The notes under the pieces are model-generated. The model was not told the origin of the DNA. It made no database searches and saw only the letters and a list, made by a program, of their open reading frames with translations. Positions 42,902-56,285 of a stretch of DNA of 64,000 bases are shown here, piece after piece. The translations under genes and the position numbers were made by a program. Position 1 is the stretch's first letter. Every line of letters starts with the position of its first letter. This stretch comes from Psychrobacter sp. JCM 18901 (GTDB taxonomy: Bacteria; Pseudomonadota; Gammaproteobacteria; Pseudomonadales; Moraxellaceae): contig NZ_BAWH01000005.1 in the NCBI RefSeq assembly GCF_000586435.1, forward strand, positions 85,426 through 149,425, in the 5' to 3' direction.

Positions 42902-43540
42902 ATGAGCCAATTACACCCAAACCTAGATATCGACCAAGCAAACCAAGATTTGCAAGGTAAATCACCTGAGCAAATCGTTGAGTGGGCATTGACGCAAGCC
43001 AAAAACCCAATCATCACCACCAACTTCCGTCCTTATGAGTCAGCGATCTTGCATTTGGTTGCCAAGCAGCGCCCTGACATCACGGTATTGTGGGTAGATT
43101 CAGGCTATAACACCGATGCGACCTATCAGTTTGCCAACAAATTGATTCGTGATCTTGATCTCAACGTCGTGACGTATATTCCAAAACAAACCGCTGCCCA
43201 TCGTGACGCCACCATGAATGGTATCCCAGGCATTGACAACCCGCAACATGGCGAGTTCACTGAACAAGTGAAACTTGAGCCATTCCGCCGCGCCCTTGCT
43301 GAGCTAAAGCCTGACGTATGGTTTAACGCGATTCGTAAAGACCAAACTGAGTTCCGCCAAGGTCTTGATGTACTTAGCTTATCAAAAGACGGCGTACTAA
43401 AGGTAGCGCCATTGTTTGAAAAAACAGATGCTGATCTAGACGTGTACTTAGATGAGCACAACTTGCCAAACGAGCATGACTACTTTGATCCAACTAAAGT
43501 AGAAGAAAGCCGTGAGTGCGGTCTGCACACGCAGTTGTAG
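42902..43540 (+). CDS. cysH: Phosphoadenylyl-/adenylyl-sulfate reductase CysH
   Basis: An intact 212-residue enzyme starting MSQLHPNLDIDQANQDLQGK with an AAGGA RBS. It reduces (P)APS to sulfite using thioredoxin or glutaredoxin. The nucleotide-binding strand is VLWVDSGYNTDATYQFANKL and the arginine-containing segment is WFNAIRKDQTEFRQGLDVLS. The C-terminus has the catalytic Cys in ESRECGLHTQL. That is the only Cys in the protein: the CC and CxxC ligands of iron-sulfur APS reductases are absent, which points to PAPS as substrate, yet no APS kinase gene is in this window. It follows the DUF934 gene and precedes a strong terminator. Confidence 0.92.
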   Translation: MSQLHPNLDIDQANQDLQGKSPEQIVEWALTQAKNPIITTNFRPYESAILHLVAKQRPDITVLWVDSGYNTDATYQFANKLIRDLDLNVVTYIPKQTAAHRDATMNGIPGIDNPQHGEFTEQVKLEPFRRALAELKPDVWFNAIRKDQTEFRQGLDVLSLSKDGVLKVAPLFEKTDADLDVYLDEHNLPNEHDYFDPTKVEESRECGLHTQL

Positions 43541-43588
43541 TAAGTTGCTGACTGTAGCTATTGTTTGTTGAACAATGGCTGTATAAAT

Positions 43589-43634
43589 AAAAATCCCGCT
43601 TGGCTCTTAATAGAGTCATTAAGCGGGATTTTTT
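43589..43634. terminator. Terminator of the cysI-cysH operon
   Basis: AAAAATCCCGCTT and AAGCGGGATTTTT form a perfect 13-bp stem with a 19-base loop. The about 300 bases from here to cysG hold no ORF; the cysG promoter should be there. Confidence 0.92.
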
Positions 43635-43934
43635 ATACCCTGTTCTATCTATAAGTCAAAAAAAATCTAAAATGGGTACAAGGCAGTCGATTGCAGATTG
43701 TACAAATAGTACCTCTAGGGAGAGCAACGCCGTAGCCTTTTACTAGTTCTCTGACTATATATCAAAAACTTACCGCTATTCCTATTATTAGCTAAAATAT
43801 GAATTAATATCTCAAAAACGAATATACTAATGCCAATTCACTAGGTGAGAGTGTGCCTGTGATACCTCATAATGGCGACATTCCTTATATCTTTTCTACC
43901 TTTTATAATAAACAATTAAATATATGGTGACATT

Positions 43935-45576
43935 ATGAACACCTTCCCGCTATTTTTTTAAATTAGAAGACCGTAAAGTGCTTATCGTGGGCGGCGGCGA
44001 AGTGGCACTGCGTAAAGCGGACTTGCTCAGCCGTGCAGGCGCCTGTATCACTATACTTGCACCCGATATCAGCCACGAGCTACAAGCCTTACTCACTGAC
44101 AGCAAACATGAATTTATCTATGAGAACTATAATAAAACCTATATGTCAGGCGCACGGGTAATCATTGCCGCGACTGACGATGAGACGCTGAACCACCAAA
44201 TTCATGCAGATGCGACTGAGCTAAACATTCCAGTCAATGTGGTCGATACCCCGCATTTATGTGACTTTATCTTTCCAGCCATTATCGATCGCAATCCCAT
44301 TGTGATTGGTATCTCATCAAATGGTAAAGCGCCAGTATTGGCACGTCTATTACGGGCACGCCTTGAGACATTAATCCCGCAAGGCTATGGAAAATTAGCC
44401 AAGCTGGCAGGTGAATTCCGCAGTGAGGTAAAAGCCAAGATACCAACGCTTACTGGCCGTCGTCAGTTTTGGGAGCGCGCATTTGAAGGCCAAGTCAGTC
44501 AGCTAATGTTCGCCGGTAATGAAACTGAAGCGACTGCACAACTGCAAGCTGATTTGGATAGTACTGCCGCTGCTATCAGTAAGAAAAGCGACGATACAGA
44601 CTCGGTTAGAGAGTCAGATGCTATCAAGCCCGTCGCATCGCATGAGCCAGAAAAAGAGTTACCAGCCATTGGTGAAGTCTATATTGTTGGCGCAGGCCCT
44701 GGTGATCCAGAACTTTTAACCTTTAAAGCACTGCGTCTAATGCAACAAGCGGACGTGGTGTTTTATGATGCTTTAGTCTCACCGCAGGTCTTAGACTTAT
44801 GCCGCCGTGATGCTGACAAAGTATTCGTCGGTAAAAAACGCAGCAATCATACAGTTGCGCAATTAGGCATCAATGAGCTGCTCGTCAATCATGCCAAACA
44901 AGGTCGCCGTGTGGTGCGTTTAAAAGGTGGCGATCCATTTATCTTTGGACGTGGCGGCGAAGAGATCGAAAGCCTGCGGGCACATAATGTGCCATATCAA
45001 GTCGTACCGGGTATCACTGCAGCCAATGCCGCTGCTAGCTATGCAGGCATTCCGCTCACTCACCGTGACCATTCACAATCAGTGCGTTTTGTGACAGGAT
45101 TTTTGAAAGCTGGTGCACCTAACAGTAACTTTAAGAGTTTCTTAAATACTGATGAGACGGTCGTATTTTATATGGGTCTGCACTCGCTGGCACGTTTGAC
45201 TGAAGGCTTGGTTGACGCTGGTCGTAGTAGCGAGACGCCGATTGCTATCGTCTCTAATGCGAGTATGTCCAATCAGCAAGTATTGACAGGTACGCTTGCA
45301 ACGATTGTTGCCAAACAAGAACAAGCACAATTGCCAACGCCTGCCCTTCTCATCATGGGCGACGTGGTCAGCTTGCATCATGATTTGGCTTGGTATAATT
45401 TACAAAATCAGCAGCACAGTCAAAACAGCGATGATATAGCTAAAAATTGGTTGCGTGAAGGCTCAAGAGGTGAAGCAGTAAAACAACCGATAGACCAACA
45501 AGCACATGCCCTATCGATGGTCGCAAATCTTGCAACACAGCAAGGAGATGGTCTGGAGCAATTGATTGTTGACTAG
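43935..45576 (+). CDS. cysG: Siroheme synthase CysG (trifunctional), frameshifted near the start
   Basis: About 547 residues. Reading the T7 run at 43953-43959 as six gives MNTFPLFFKLEDRKVLIVGG, which moves the start to 43935. The N-terminal module (residues about 1-210) is the NAD-dependent precorrin-2 dehydrogenase/ferrochelatase, with VGGGEVALRKADLL and GISSNGKAPVLARLLRA. The C-terminal module (from about residue 235) is uroporphyrinogen-III methyltransferase: VYIVGAGPGDPELLTFKAL, RLKGGDPFIFGRGGEEIE and VVPGITAANAAASYAGIPLT. It makes siroheme, the cofactor of the neighbouring CysI. An acidic Ser/Asp-rich linker joins the modules. It has its own terminator. Confidence 0.94.
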
Positions 45577-45616
45577 CGCTTACTGCTAACCTGCAAAACG
45601 ATGAGTCTCAAATAAG

Positions 45617-45655
45617 AAGAAAACCCTACCAGTATATTATTGGTAGGGTTTTCTT
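45617..45655. terminator. cysG terminator
   Basis: AAGAAAACCCTACCA and TGGTAGGGTTTTCTT form a perfect 15-bp stem with a 9-base loop, followed by TT. Confidence 0.9.
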
Positions 45656-45728
45656 TTGGCAACAGCGCAAATCTCAACGATTCTTGCTAGAATGAAGACT
45701 TTCTACTGCTCATAATCATAGTCTACTT

Positions 45729-47360
45729 ATGCCCATACCTGATGCTAGCTTGTCTTCTTCTTTGACCACGCAAATGAAACCTTTGACCATATTGCATACC
45801 TCAGACTGGCACTTGGGGCGACGCCTATATGGGCGTCTTCGCTATGAAGAGTTTGAGTTATTCCTGCATTGGCTACAAGACACCATCAGCGCACAGCAAG
45901 TAGATATATTGATCGTCGCAGGTGATATCTTCGATACCATGACCCCAAGCAATAAAGCCCAAGCGCTGTATTATGAGTTTTTGGGTAAGGTCTCACGCTC
46001 CTGCTGTCAGCATGTGGTTATTGTCGCAGGGAATCATGACTCACCGACATTTTTAGACGCGCCAAGCAATGTGCTTAAGTTTTTGAACGTCCATGTGATT
46101 GGCACTGCTTGTGATGACTTGGAAGATGAAGTATTGGTCTTGGGTGATGACGACAACAACAACCCTCATTGTATTATTGCTGCTGTACCCTATTTGCGCG
46201 ATCGGGATGTACGTAGCAGTAGCGCTGGCGAGTCCGCAGATAGCAAAGACGCCAATGTTATCGCTGGTATTTGCGAGCATTATGACAATGTCGCAGACAT
46301 TGCGAAGACTAAGCAAGCTGACTTAAACAAAACGCATCAGCGATATATTCCTATCATCGCCACAGGGCATCTATTCGCGTCTGGTGGCAAAACAACTGAG
46401 GGTGACGGTGTACGCGAGCTCTATGTCGGCTCACTAGGTAAAATATCTGCCGATATGTTCAATGATGGCTTTGATTATGTCGCTCTTGGGCATTTGCACG
46501 TACCGCAGCGCGTTGGCGGTCGTGAGAGTATTCGCTATTCAGGCTCACCCATCGCGATGGGTTTCGGAGAGGCCAAACAGCAAAAGCAAGTATTGCTGGT
46601 ACAGTTTGGTGCCGCAGAGCATTTTGATAACGACATTTTAGGGTTAAACGTCGCACCTGATAGTATTACTCCTCATGCTATCGATACAGCTGCTGACATT
46701 GAAGTCGCCCAAGTGAAAAAAATCAGTAGATAAATTAGCAGAAAAAAACCGCTAAAAAAAAGTGTCTAGTCAGGAACTGCCTTTCATGGATGACTTGTTT
46801 GGCTTTGATGAGCCATTAGAAGATGAGGAAGTTAAAAAATCTACTGTCGTAGAAAATACTCCTATTCAGCCTGAGCAATATAAAAGCATTCGAGAAACTT
46901 CTACTGACGCCGTGAATAGCAATAAAATTCTACATCGCGATGACGCTAATCAGATGCAAGTAGTATCCCTACCCATTCCAAAGTTCCAACAATTGGCGCA
47001 AATATCTGGTGACCTAACCACAATTGAACAAACCATTCAAGCGCTTACACAATCGGACTCTATTTGGCTAGAGATTGTCTATACAGGTGACGAAATCGTC
47101 AGTGATTTGCGTGAGCAAGTGCAAGCAATGGTAGAAGGGTTGCCATGTGAAGTGCTTAAGATAAAAAAAACACTCGTACTTATAATAAAGTCCTCAATCA
47201 GCAGCAAACATCTGAGAACTTGCAGGACTTGAATGAGATGGAAGTATTTGAGCGCTGCTTGACGCTCAATGACATACCTGACTCACAAAAAGACTCGTTG
47301 CGTGATGCCTATGGTCAGATACTTTATAACTTACGTCATGAAGACAAACAGGCAGAATAA
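45729..47360 (+). CDS. sbcD: Nuclease SbcCD subunit D (SbcD), frameshifted
   Basis: An Mre11-like calcineurin-type nuclease. The metal motifs appear in order: HTSDWHLGRRLYGR, IVAGDIFDTMTPSNK, IVAGNHDSPTFLD, IIATGHLFASGGKT and YVALGHLHVPQRVGG. With SbcC it cuts hairpins and covalently blocked DNA ends. The start may be 45729 or MKPLTILHTSDWHLG at 45774; neither has a strong RBS. The frame breaks in A runs at about 46717-46760, after which a linker and MDDLFGFDEPLEDEEVKK continue, and near 47166, after which the C-terminus ends NLRHEDKQAE at 47360. The total of about 540 residues is longer than E. coli SbcD (about 400) because of an acidic C-terminal extension. Confidence 0.9.
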
Positions 47361-47442
47361 TAAAAGTGATATTTCATACCATACTTCCTTATCTTTCTCA
47401 ATTTTTCGCAATTGCGGCTATTACCAATATTAAGACTTATCC

Positions 47443-50400
47443 ATGCGCCTAATCGAACTCAGACTAAAAAAACCTCAACTCCCTAAAAGGCGAATGGCAC
47501 ATTGATTTTGCTGACACCGCTTTTACCAATGAAGGTATCTTTGCGATCACAGGACAGACTGGCGCTGGCAAGACCACCATATTGGATGCGATTTGTCTGG
47601 CGCTATATGGTGAAACACCAAGGATCAACAGTATCAGCAAAAGCAGCAATGAAGTAATGACGCGGCAAACAGCGGAATGCTTCGCTGAAGTCGTGATTGA
47701 TTTAAATGGTGAGCAGTACCGCTGCCGTTGGGGACAGCGCCGTGCTTATAATAAGGCAGATGGCAATCTGCAAGACGCAACTCATGAAATTGCTAAGATA
47801 AACGTTGATGACTCGTCAAAAAAAGATGAGCTGTTAGAGAGTACCTTAAAGCATACCAAAAATAAAATAATTGAACTGACTCGGATGGATTTTCAACAGT
47901 TCACTCGCTCTATATTGCTGGCTCAGGGCAGTTTTTCAGCTTTTTTTGAAGGCAAAAGCTGACGAGCGTGCCGATATTTTAGAGAAAATTACGGGCACTG
48001 ATATTTACGCAACTATCTCCACACAGGTTCATAATAAAAAACGCACTGAAGAAGAGATATTGAGTAAACTGCAATATGGTTTAGACGGGTTGATGCTTTT
48101 AAATACCGAAGAAGAAGGTCAATTAAGAGCCGATTTGCAGTCATATCAAAAGACCCAGAGTACGCAGCAGCGAGAAATTCAAGATTTGGTCGAAAAGATA
48201 AAGTGGCTAGATAGCGTCACAGAATCGAAAGAAAAACTGAATACTTATCAAAATGATCTAGCGCAGGCTCAGCAGGCTCAGCAAGACTTTATCCCTAATG
48301 CCAAACGCTTGACCGCTGCTAATAAGGCGTTGGAGATTGATAGTCAGTTTGGTGAGTTATCATCTACCCGCAAGCACGTTAACGAATTAAGCCGAGAAAA
48401 AGCGCAGCTCGAATATGACTTACCTAAGCAGCAAGCACTCACAAAAAGCGCTCGCACACAGCTAGAGAAGCAACTAACACAGCGTCAAGATGCAGAAAAC
48501 ACAATGCAAATTGCACGGCCTAAAATTCAGAAAGCACGTGACCTCGACAACGAGATTGACCAGCAACGTCGCGCTTTAAACGATACACGTGTCAGACATG
48601 ACACACTTCAGGCAGACGCTGAGCAACTGCTTGAAAATATTGCCGCGCAAAAAAAGCATTGCCATAGATAAAGAAAACCAAAGCGCGCAATTGACCGAAA
48701 AACTTACCGGTACTGATAATTTAAGCTATTTAGACGGCGATATTGCCATTTTTGATGAAAAGTGCAGTCGCCTAAAAGCGGTAATACATCAAAATTCAGT
48801 GCTTTCGCAAGACAAGATACGCCAAACACGTGAATTAGAAGAATACAAAACCGCATTGGTAGTACAACAGCAACGCCAACAAGCACAAAGTGATAAAAAT
48901 GAAGTCACCCAAAAGCAATTAATCGCACTAAAAAAAGCACAAAGCGAGCTGATTCAAGCGCAATCGGTCACACAGATGCGTGAGACACAAGAGCAGATAG
49001 ACAGCACTAGCCAGCAGCTCGATCAGCTGCGCTTTCATGACCAGCAGCGCCGTGACCTTAACGCACAAGTGATACAAATCACCAGTCACATCGAGCAGCT
49101 AGAGAGTGAAATCAATGGCTATGAAAAGTTGATTACAACGAAAAAAAGCAAGCCTCAAAAGTACGCAAGAAAAGCACCAAGACAAATTGAATCAGCTACA
49201 ACTACAACAAAAGGTTGCGGCGCTAGAGAACTATATTGCCGATTTACAAGACGGTACACCTTGTCCTCTATGCGGTGCGCTTGAGCACCCTTACGCTCAA
49301 AATCACCCGCACCTTTTACCCGATGACGAAAACTCCCAATTAGCGCAGTATATTAGTGTTTTAGATGAACAAATTACCGAGCTGAATAAAAGCATCACTG
49401 CCCAGCAGATTGAGCAGGCAAGTAAACAAAGTACGCTTGCGAGTAAAAAAAATCAGCAAGCCGAACTCACTGCGCAAATACAGCAGCATGATACCGCCAT
49501 AACAGAACTGCTGTATGTCATCAGCCAGCAGATGAATGATGAAAACTTAGCTGACAGTACTATTGCCAACTTGATACAACCGTTACTGGCGTTGGGTAGT
49601 GATAACGATATCGTGCCAGTGCTTACCGCCAGCAAAAACAAATTAGCGACATATAAAGACCGTATCAAAGATTCGTTAGCACTCTACGACAGACTTCTTG
49701 AAGATATGAGCCGTTTGCGTAAGACGCTAGAGACGGCGTCACAAGACCAGCAAGTACTAGCAAATGATATCACTGAGCAGAGATACAAAATCACCATTAC
49801 CGAAAGTAATATAACGGGTATTGACAATAAAATCACAGAGAACTTTGCTGAACTACAAACGCTCATTACCGCCATTTTGCAGCGTATTGACCCTTATGCT
49901 GCCAGTAGCTATCCGACAGAGGCGCTGAGCACCTTGCAACGTGCGCCCGAGAACCTACAGTTGTTATCGGCTAGCATTAAACAGCAAAAAAATTCTGAGC
50001 AATGCAGATTATGATAGTTATCTTGAAGAACTACGTCAGCAGCGCCGCGCCCTCGTACAGCTAAAAGACGCTTTCGCTGAAGATAAGGACAAACAGCAGA
50101 CAATACAGAGCGACCTTGAACGCATAAAAGCATATATTGAGAATAAAGAAGCACAGCTAAAAAAAGATACCGATTCGCTTAACAGTCTAATGCAAGCGAA
50201 GAATAAACAAATAGCTGCACTAACCCAGTTTCAAGACGAACGCGCAGAGGTTTTTGAGGCGGCCGACCTAGAAGCAGCTGAGCGTACGCTTAGAGACACT
50301 CTAGAGCAAGCACAAGAGGCGCACAGTGTTGCCCAACGACAACTGGATAAAGAGACGTATAATTTGCAACAGCTCATAAAGCAGCAAGAAAACTTAGCCA

Positions 50401-51337
50401 ATCGTATCGAAGCAGCTACGCAAACCTTAGACACGCAACATACTGCATTTAATAACACACTTGCCACCTCCAGCTTTGATACGGAAGCAGAATTTTTGGC
50501 GGCGCGCTTGCCCATCGATGAACGCAATACACTTAAACAGCAACAACAGCATATCGATTACGCACTAAGACAAGCGCAGTCTTTATTGGAAGACACCCAA
50601 AAGACACTTGAAGCTAAGCAAGCTAATCCGCTAACAGTAGACGATAGAGGAACGCTTGCCCAACAGCAATCACAAGCCCAAGATGAGTTTAACAAACGAA
50701 TTGAGTCAATCGGTGCAATCAGTCAGCGTTTAAAAGACAATGAAGATAAGAAAATCACCCAACAGGCGCAGGTTGATGCCATTAATGCCCAAAAAGATAA
50801 ACTGCAAGTTTGGCAACAACTGCATAAATTGATTGGCTCATCTGATGGCAAAAAGTTCCGTACTTTTGCTCAAGGACTTACCTTCGATCTCATGGTCACT
50901 CAAGCCAATACGCAGCTGCAAAAATGAGCGATCGCTATTTGCTGGCTCGTGATGATAATAGTCCACTTGAGCTAAATGTAATTGATAATTATCAAGGTGG
51001 TGAAATTCGTAGTACTAAAAACCTTTCAGGCGGCGAAGGTTTTATTATCAGCCTAGCATTAGCATTAGGTCTCTCACAGATGGCCAGTCAAAATATTCGG
51101 GTAGATTCGCTATTTTTGGATGAAGGGTTTGGTACATTGGATGAGGAATCTTTAGACATTGCGCTTGATACACTGACCAATCTACAGCAAGAAGGTAAAT
51201 TAATCGGGGTGATATCCCATGTTCAGGCGCTAAAAGATCGCATTTTAACCCAAATTAAAGTTGAAAAGCTCTCGGGCGGATTCAGCCGAATCAGTGGTCA
51301 AGGGTGTCATAAAGTCGTCAGTGAAAAAGTATCATAA
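47443..51337 (+). CDS. sbcC: Nuclease SbcCD subunit C (SbcC), heavily frameshifted
   Basis: About 1,298 residues once at least six frameshifts are bridged. The A7 run at 47466-47472, read as six, restores MRLIELRLKNLNSLKGEWHI. Walker A is GQTGAGKTTILDAICLALYG. Long Gln/Glu/Ala-rich coiled coils follow, with the zinc-hook CPLCG at about nt 49261-49275 in the middle. The C-terminal ATPase half has the signature KNLSGGEGFIISLALALGLS and Walker B SLFLDEGFGTLDEESLDIAL. Other breaks lie near 47948, 48650, 49145-49190, 49990 and 50924. It is a Rad50-like partner of SbcD, encoded 82 bases upstream, and is the 3' gene of the pair. Confidence 0.92.
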
Positions 51338-51374
51338 GTTAGGTTAATCACTTAAACCATTTTTTTTAGACAAT

Positions 51375-51409
51375 AAAAACCACCGAACATGAAGGACGGT
51401 GGTTTTTTT
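51375..51409. terminator. Bidirectional terminator between sbcC and gdh
   Basis: AAAACCACCG and CGGTGGTTTT pair around an 11-base loop, with T7 on the + side, between convergent genes. Confidence 0.88.
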
Positions 51410-51439
51410 GTGCGACAGTTTCAGTTTGATATTATTTCA

Positions 51440-54400
51440 TTACTTAGTTACTAAACCACTAAGCTCACTCATTAATACTGACAACGTTGAAAGACCGATT
51501 TGACCTTCTTCATCGTTGCTATGCAGCTCATCTAACTTATTCATCTCTGTGGTGACTGCTGCAAGCTGATCGACGTGTCTTGCTCTCCATTCACTAAATG
51601 CTTGCTTAGCATCTGGTTTTGAGAGTACCGCATCCATTAATAGGCGCAAGCTGCGTGATAGCTCGTTCACTAACGCATGGCGAGCACGGCGATCCCAATA
51701 GTCTTGTTGTGGTAGGCTCGCAATATTTTCCATCATCCAGTCTAACTGCAACACTTGATAAGCTTCGAAGTATAAAGTTGCAATCTCATCGACAGGACGC
51801 TCATATTGCTCAGCAAGCAATGCAGCATCAAGCGCATCGACATGGTACGGTAGCATCGCAAATAGCGTAGCGTCATTATCAGACAGATCTTTTTGCATCA
51901 AGTGCTTGGTATCTTCTTGCAGATATTGTGCAAACTGCTGCTCGATAAAACCACTTGGCTTAGTCAGTTTTTCTACGCTTTCACTGAAACGGCTAATCAT
52001 ATCAGCGACTTGCAAGTTTTGACCGAAGGCATTGATAAACCAGACCACACCGCGCTCCAGTGAATCACGTAGACGTAGCTCAAGGTTCAGCAGTAACGTC
52101 GCCTCAACTTGATTGTCTAGAGCTTCAAGTGCTTTCCAAGCGCGCGATACGTTGAATACATCACGGCTAATCGCATAACCACGTACGATAGTAGCTAGTG
52201 ATTGATCGGTTTCCTCAAAGAGACGGAATAGCGCTTCAATACCTAAGCGGTTGACCACACTGTTGGTCAAGTAAGTACTGATAATCTCGCGATGCAAACG
52301 GTGTTCAGTCATCTCGTCAAAGAAGCGTGACGCAAGCTCATCTGGGAAGTACTTACGTAGCTCATTGATAAAGTACGGATCATCTGGTAAATCAGATAAG
52401 AGTAGATTGTCATAAACCCACATTTTGCCATAAGCCAAGACGACTGCTAGCTCAGGATTGGTCAGACCAGTATCTGCTTTTTGGCGCTTCGCAATCTCTT
52501 CGTCTGATGGTAGATACTCAATTGCACGATCCAGACGCCCTTCACTCTCTAGCATCTGAATAAAGCGCTGATGATCACTCAGGTTGGCTGCGGCACGAAT
52601 ATGGCTGAGCTCAATCGCTTGTGGTTGTAAATAATTTTGGCGCAATACCAGCTCTGCAACGGTATCAGTCATACTTTCAAGCAATTCATTACGTTGCTTC
52701 AGCGTCATATCGCCTTGCTCGACCACTTTGCCGAGTAGGATTTTGATGTTGACTTCATGATCTGAGCAGTTTACACCACCTGAATTGTCAATAGCGTCAG
52801 TATAAATACGACCACCCGTTTGTGCGTATTCGATACGCCCTTGCTGAGTAAAGCCTAAGTTACCACCTTCCCCCACGACTGCCGTACGCAGCTCGCCACC
52901 ATTGACACGGACGGCGTCATTAGCGCGGTCACCGACATCGGCATGACTTTCGTTTGCGCTTTTCACGTAAGTACCGATACCACCGTTCCAGATGAGATCA
53001 ACAGGCGATTTTAGTAATGCACTAATCAACTCATTAGGCGCAAGGCTATCTTCACTGATATCGAACAGCTCTTTCATCTCAGCACTGATAGTGATGCTCT
53101 TATCTTGACGTGAGAACACGCCGCCACCTTGACTGATAAGCGACTTTTCGTAGTCATCCCACGTAGAGCGTGGCATTTCAAACAAGCGTTCACGTTCTGC
53201 ATAAGAAGCAGCAGTATCCGGATTAGGATCAATAAAGATATGCAAATGGTTAAAGGCAGCAACGAGCTTAGTATGCGTTGATAGCAGCATACCATTACCG
53301 AACACATCCCCACTCATGTCACCAATACCGACAACGGTAAAGTCATCACGGTTTTGGATGTCCATACCGCGCATACGGAAGTGACGTTTGACCGACTCCC
53401 AACCACCGCGAGCGGTGATACCCATTGCTTTATGGTCATAACCTACTGACCCACCTGATGCAAAGGCATCATCTAGCCAGAAGTTGTACTCTGCTGCTAG
53501 CGCGTTGGCTATATCAGAGAAAGTAGCTGTACCTTTGTCTGCTGCGACAACCAAGTACGGGTCGTCCTCATCATGACGTACCGTGTTGGCTGGCGGGACG
53601 ATGTTGCCATCTACAATATTGTCTGTGACATCAAGCATGCCGCGTAAGAATGTCTGATAGCAAGCGATACCTTCTGCTTGGAATGCCTCACGACCATCAG
53701 CCATGCTCTTGGTTTTTACAATAAATCCGCCTTTAGAGCCTACAGGGACGATTACTGCATTTTTGACCATCTGTGCTTTGACAAGGCCAAGTACTTCGGT
53801 ACGGAAATCTTCCATACGATCTGACCAGCGCAGACCACCGCGAGCGACTTTGCCGCCACGTAAGTGCACAGCTTCGACGCGTGGTGAATACACAAATATC
53901 TCAAACATTGGCTTTGGTTTAGGCAAGTTTGGAATGTCTGCTGCCAAGAACTTAAATGACAGACGATCTTTGCGCTGACCATCACTATCAACTTGATAGA
54001 AGTTGGTACGTACCATCGCATTAATCAAATCTAAGTACCAGCGCAAGATACGATCTTCGTCTAGACTATCTACATCTGCTAGCGCAGCGGTGATTTGCTC
54101 TTGAATGGTAGCAGCCTTTTCTTGACGCGTATCGAGGCTATACTTAGGATTCATACGTGCGTCAAACAAACTACCTAACGCGACACTGATATCACTGTTT
54201 TTGACCACAGTTTGCTGAATATAAGCACTGGAGAATGGCGCACGAGCTTGTAGCATATAGCGAGACAGCGCACGTAATACGACGACATCGTAAGTGTCGA
54301 GCTTAGTCGTTAATACCAATTCATTAAATGAATCGCTTTCAACACGACCTGCCAGATTTGCTTGAGGCTGTCTTCGAACTGACCACGCACGACTTGCATA

Positions 54401-56285
54401 TTGACCGTATCGACATGCTCTAGGGTCAGTTCATACTCTTGCATCCAGATAGGCTGCTCTGGCAAGTCAAACTCATAAGTCTGTGCTGAGATAACTGACA
54501 CACCAAAGTTTTCAAGTATTGGCAATACTTTTGACAAGATAACCGGCTGCTCGCGACCGTATAGCTTTAGGTGGAGCTGGTTACGTGCATCGCCTGTCGA
54601 CTGGTATAAGTGCCAAAGCATCGGCTGCTCTACGGTCAGTCCCGCCAAACGCTTCGTGTCTTCGACTGCGGTACGAGCATCAAAACGCTCTTGGTAGGCA
54701 GCAGGGATATAGTTTAAAAAGCGACGATTTAAAGCGTTGGCTTGTTGCTCACCCACATTGTCGAGTAGCATTTTTGATAATTATCATCCCATGATTGCAT
54801 GAGTGCTGATAATTTGGCTTCAAGTGTGGCGATATTAACGTCATTCACCTGACCTGGGACTGTACGAACATGGACATGGACGCGGGCGTGCGCAGATTCA
54901 TTGAATTCAGTGGTAAATCCTGAAGACATACCGTTATAGGCGTCTTTTAGGACGTTTTGTACTTTAATACGTAGCTCGGTATTGAACTTATCACGCGGGA
55001 TATAGACCAAGCACGAAACAAAACGCTGATAATGGTCAATACGGCTAAATAGACGTAAGCTCTTTTTGTCTTGTAGTTGAGTAATGCCCGAAACAATTGG
55101 GTATAGCTCTTCGACGCTGGCTTGGAACAGATCATCACGCGGTAAGGTGTTAATCACATGCATCATCTTGTGATGAGCGTGACCGTCACGTGGCAAGTCC
55201 GCCATCGCCATAATTTTATTGGCTTTTTCGCGCAATAGCGGTATTTGCTGTACAGTCAGCTGATAGGCTTGTGATGTAAGCAAACCGATAAAGCGGTATT
55301 CACCAATTAGGTTACCATTATCATCGAACTTATGAATGCCCAAAAAGTCCATATATACTGAACGATGCACAGGTGATACACGGCTTGATTTAGACAGCAT
55401 CAACACGCGCGGCTCAGTTAATAATTGCTTTAAGCCTCTAGGCAACTGGCTAAAGCTTTCTGATAGCTTGTCTTTCTCAGAACCACGTAATAGACCCAGA
55501 CCACTGTTACCAATCGCAAATAAATCTAAATCGGTCGGCTCAGAAGTCACTTCGATAGACTGACCACCTTCCAAGCGGTATTCACGATAACCTAAGAATA
55601 TAAAGTGATCGTCTAAGATCCAATCTAAAAACGCTTGGATTTCTTGTTGTGAGTAGAATACTTCTGGTAGCGGCTTAGTTGAAAGCTCAGTTTTGATGTC
55701 GTTTAGCTGTGCACGCATCTGTTTCCAGTCACCAACGACTGTATCAAGCGTGTCAATTTTTGACATCAGCATTTGTTGCAGCGCTTCCAAGTCTTCGTTG
55801 TCTTGGTAAGCAATTTCACAATGAATCAATGACATATGTGAAGTGGCACTTTCATGTGCGCCTTCGATATGGGTGATATCACCATTGTCATCACGCTCAA
55901 CACTGATAATGATGTTGTAAGTACGATGAACATCGATACCTTCAGCTTCTAGGCTCATCAAAATCGTATCAACTAAGAACGGTCTATCATAAGCTGCGAT
56001 TTGAATGACAGTGTGCGAGCTGTGAAAGTGCTGCTCTTCTGCTGCTGGGTTTAGTACTGTCAGCTGCGGCTTGCTACCGTCGTAAGCTTTGAGTAGTGTA
56101 AAGTGATGTAGCGCCATGCCCGCCAAGTCAGCATTACTAATCGCCTCTGCAGTTTCTTGATGCAGCGGCTGATAATAGCTATGAATAAAATGATCAAATA
56201 GCGATTTGTCTTTTTGTACATAACTGGTAGCAATATCGCTTATCTGGCTAATGCGCTCTTTTGCGATACTGAGGGAGTTTGGCAT
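51440..56285 (-). CDS. NAD-specific glutamate dehydrogenase, GDH-180 class, frameshifted
   Basis: About 1,615 residues, the usual size of the large GDH class, converting glutamate to 2-oxoglutarate and ammonium in the cytosol. The start MPNSLSIAKERISQISDIAT at 56285 has AAGGA at a good distance; an in-frame ATG 36 bases earlier lacks one. N-terminal ACT-like regulatory regions precede the catalytic core GGLRWSDRMEDFRTEVLGLV, KNAVIVPVGSKGGFIVK (active-site Lys) and VGIGDMSGDVFGNGML in the NAD domain. The frame breaks near 54770 (an A5 run needs one more A, giving QKMLLDNVGEQQANALNRRF) and near 54340 (one missing G, giving IWAGRVESDSFNELVLTTKL). It is a monocistronic gene, converging on sbcC. 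Confidence 0.93.
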
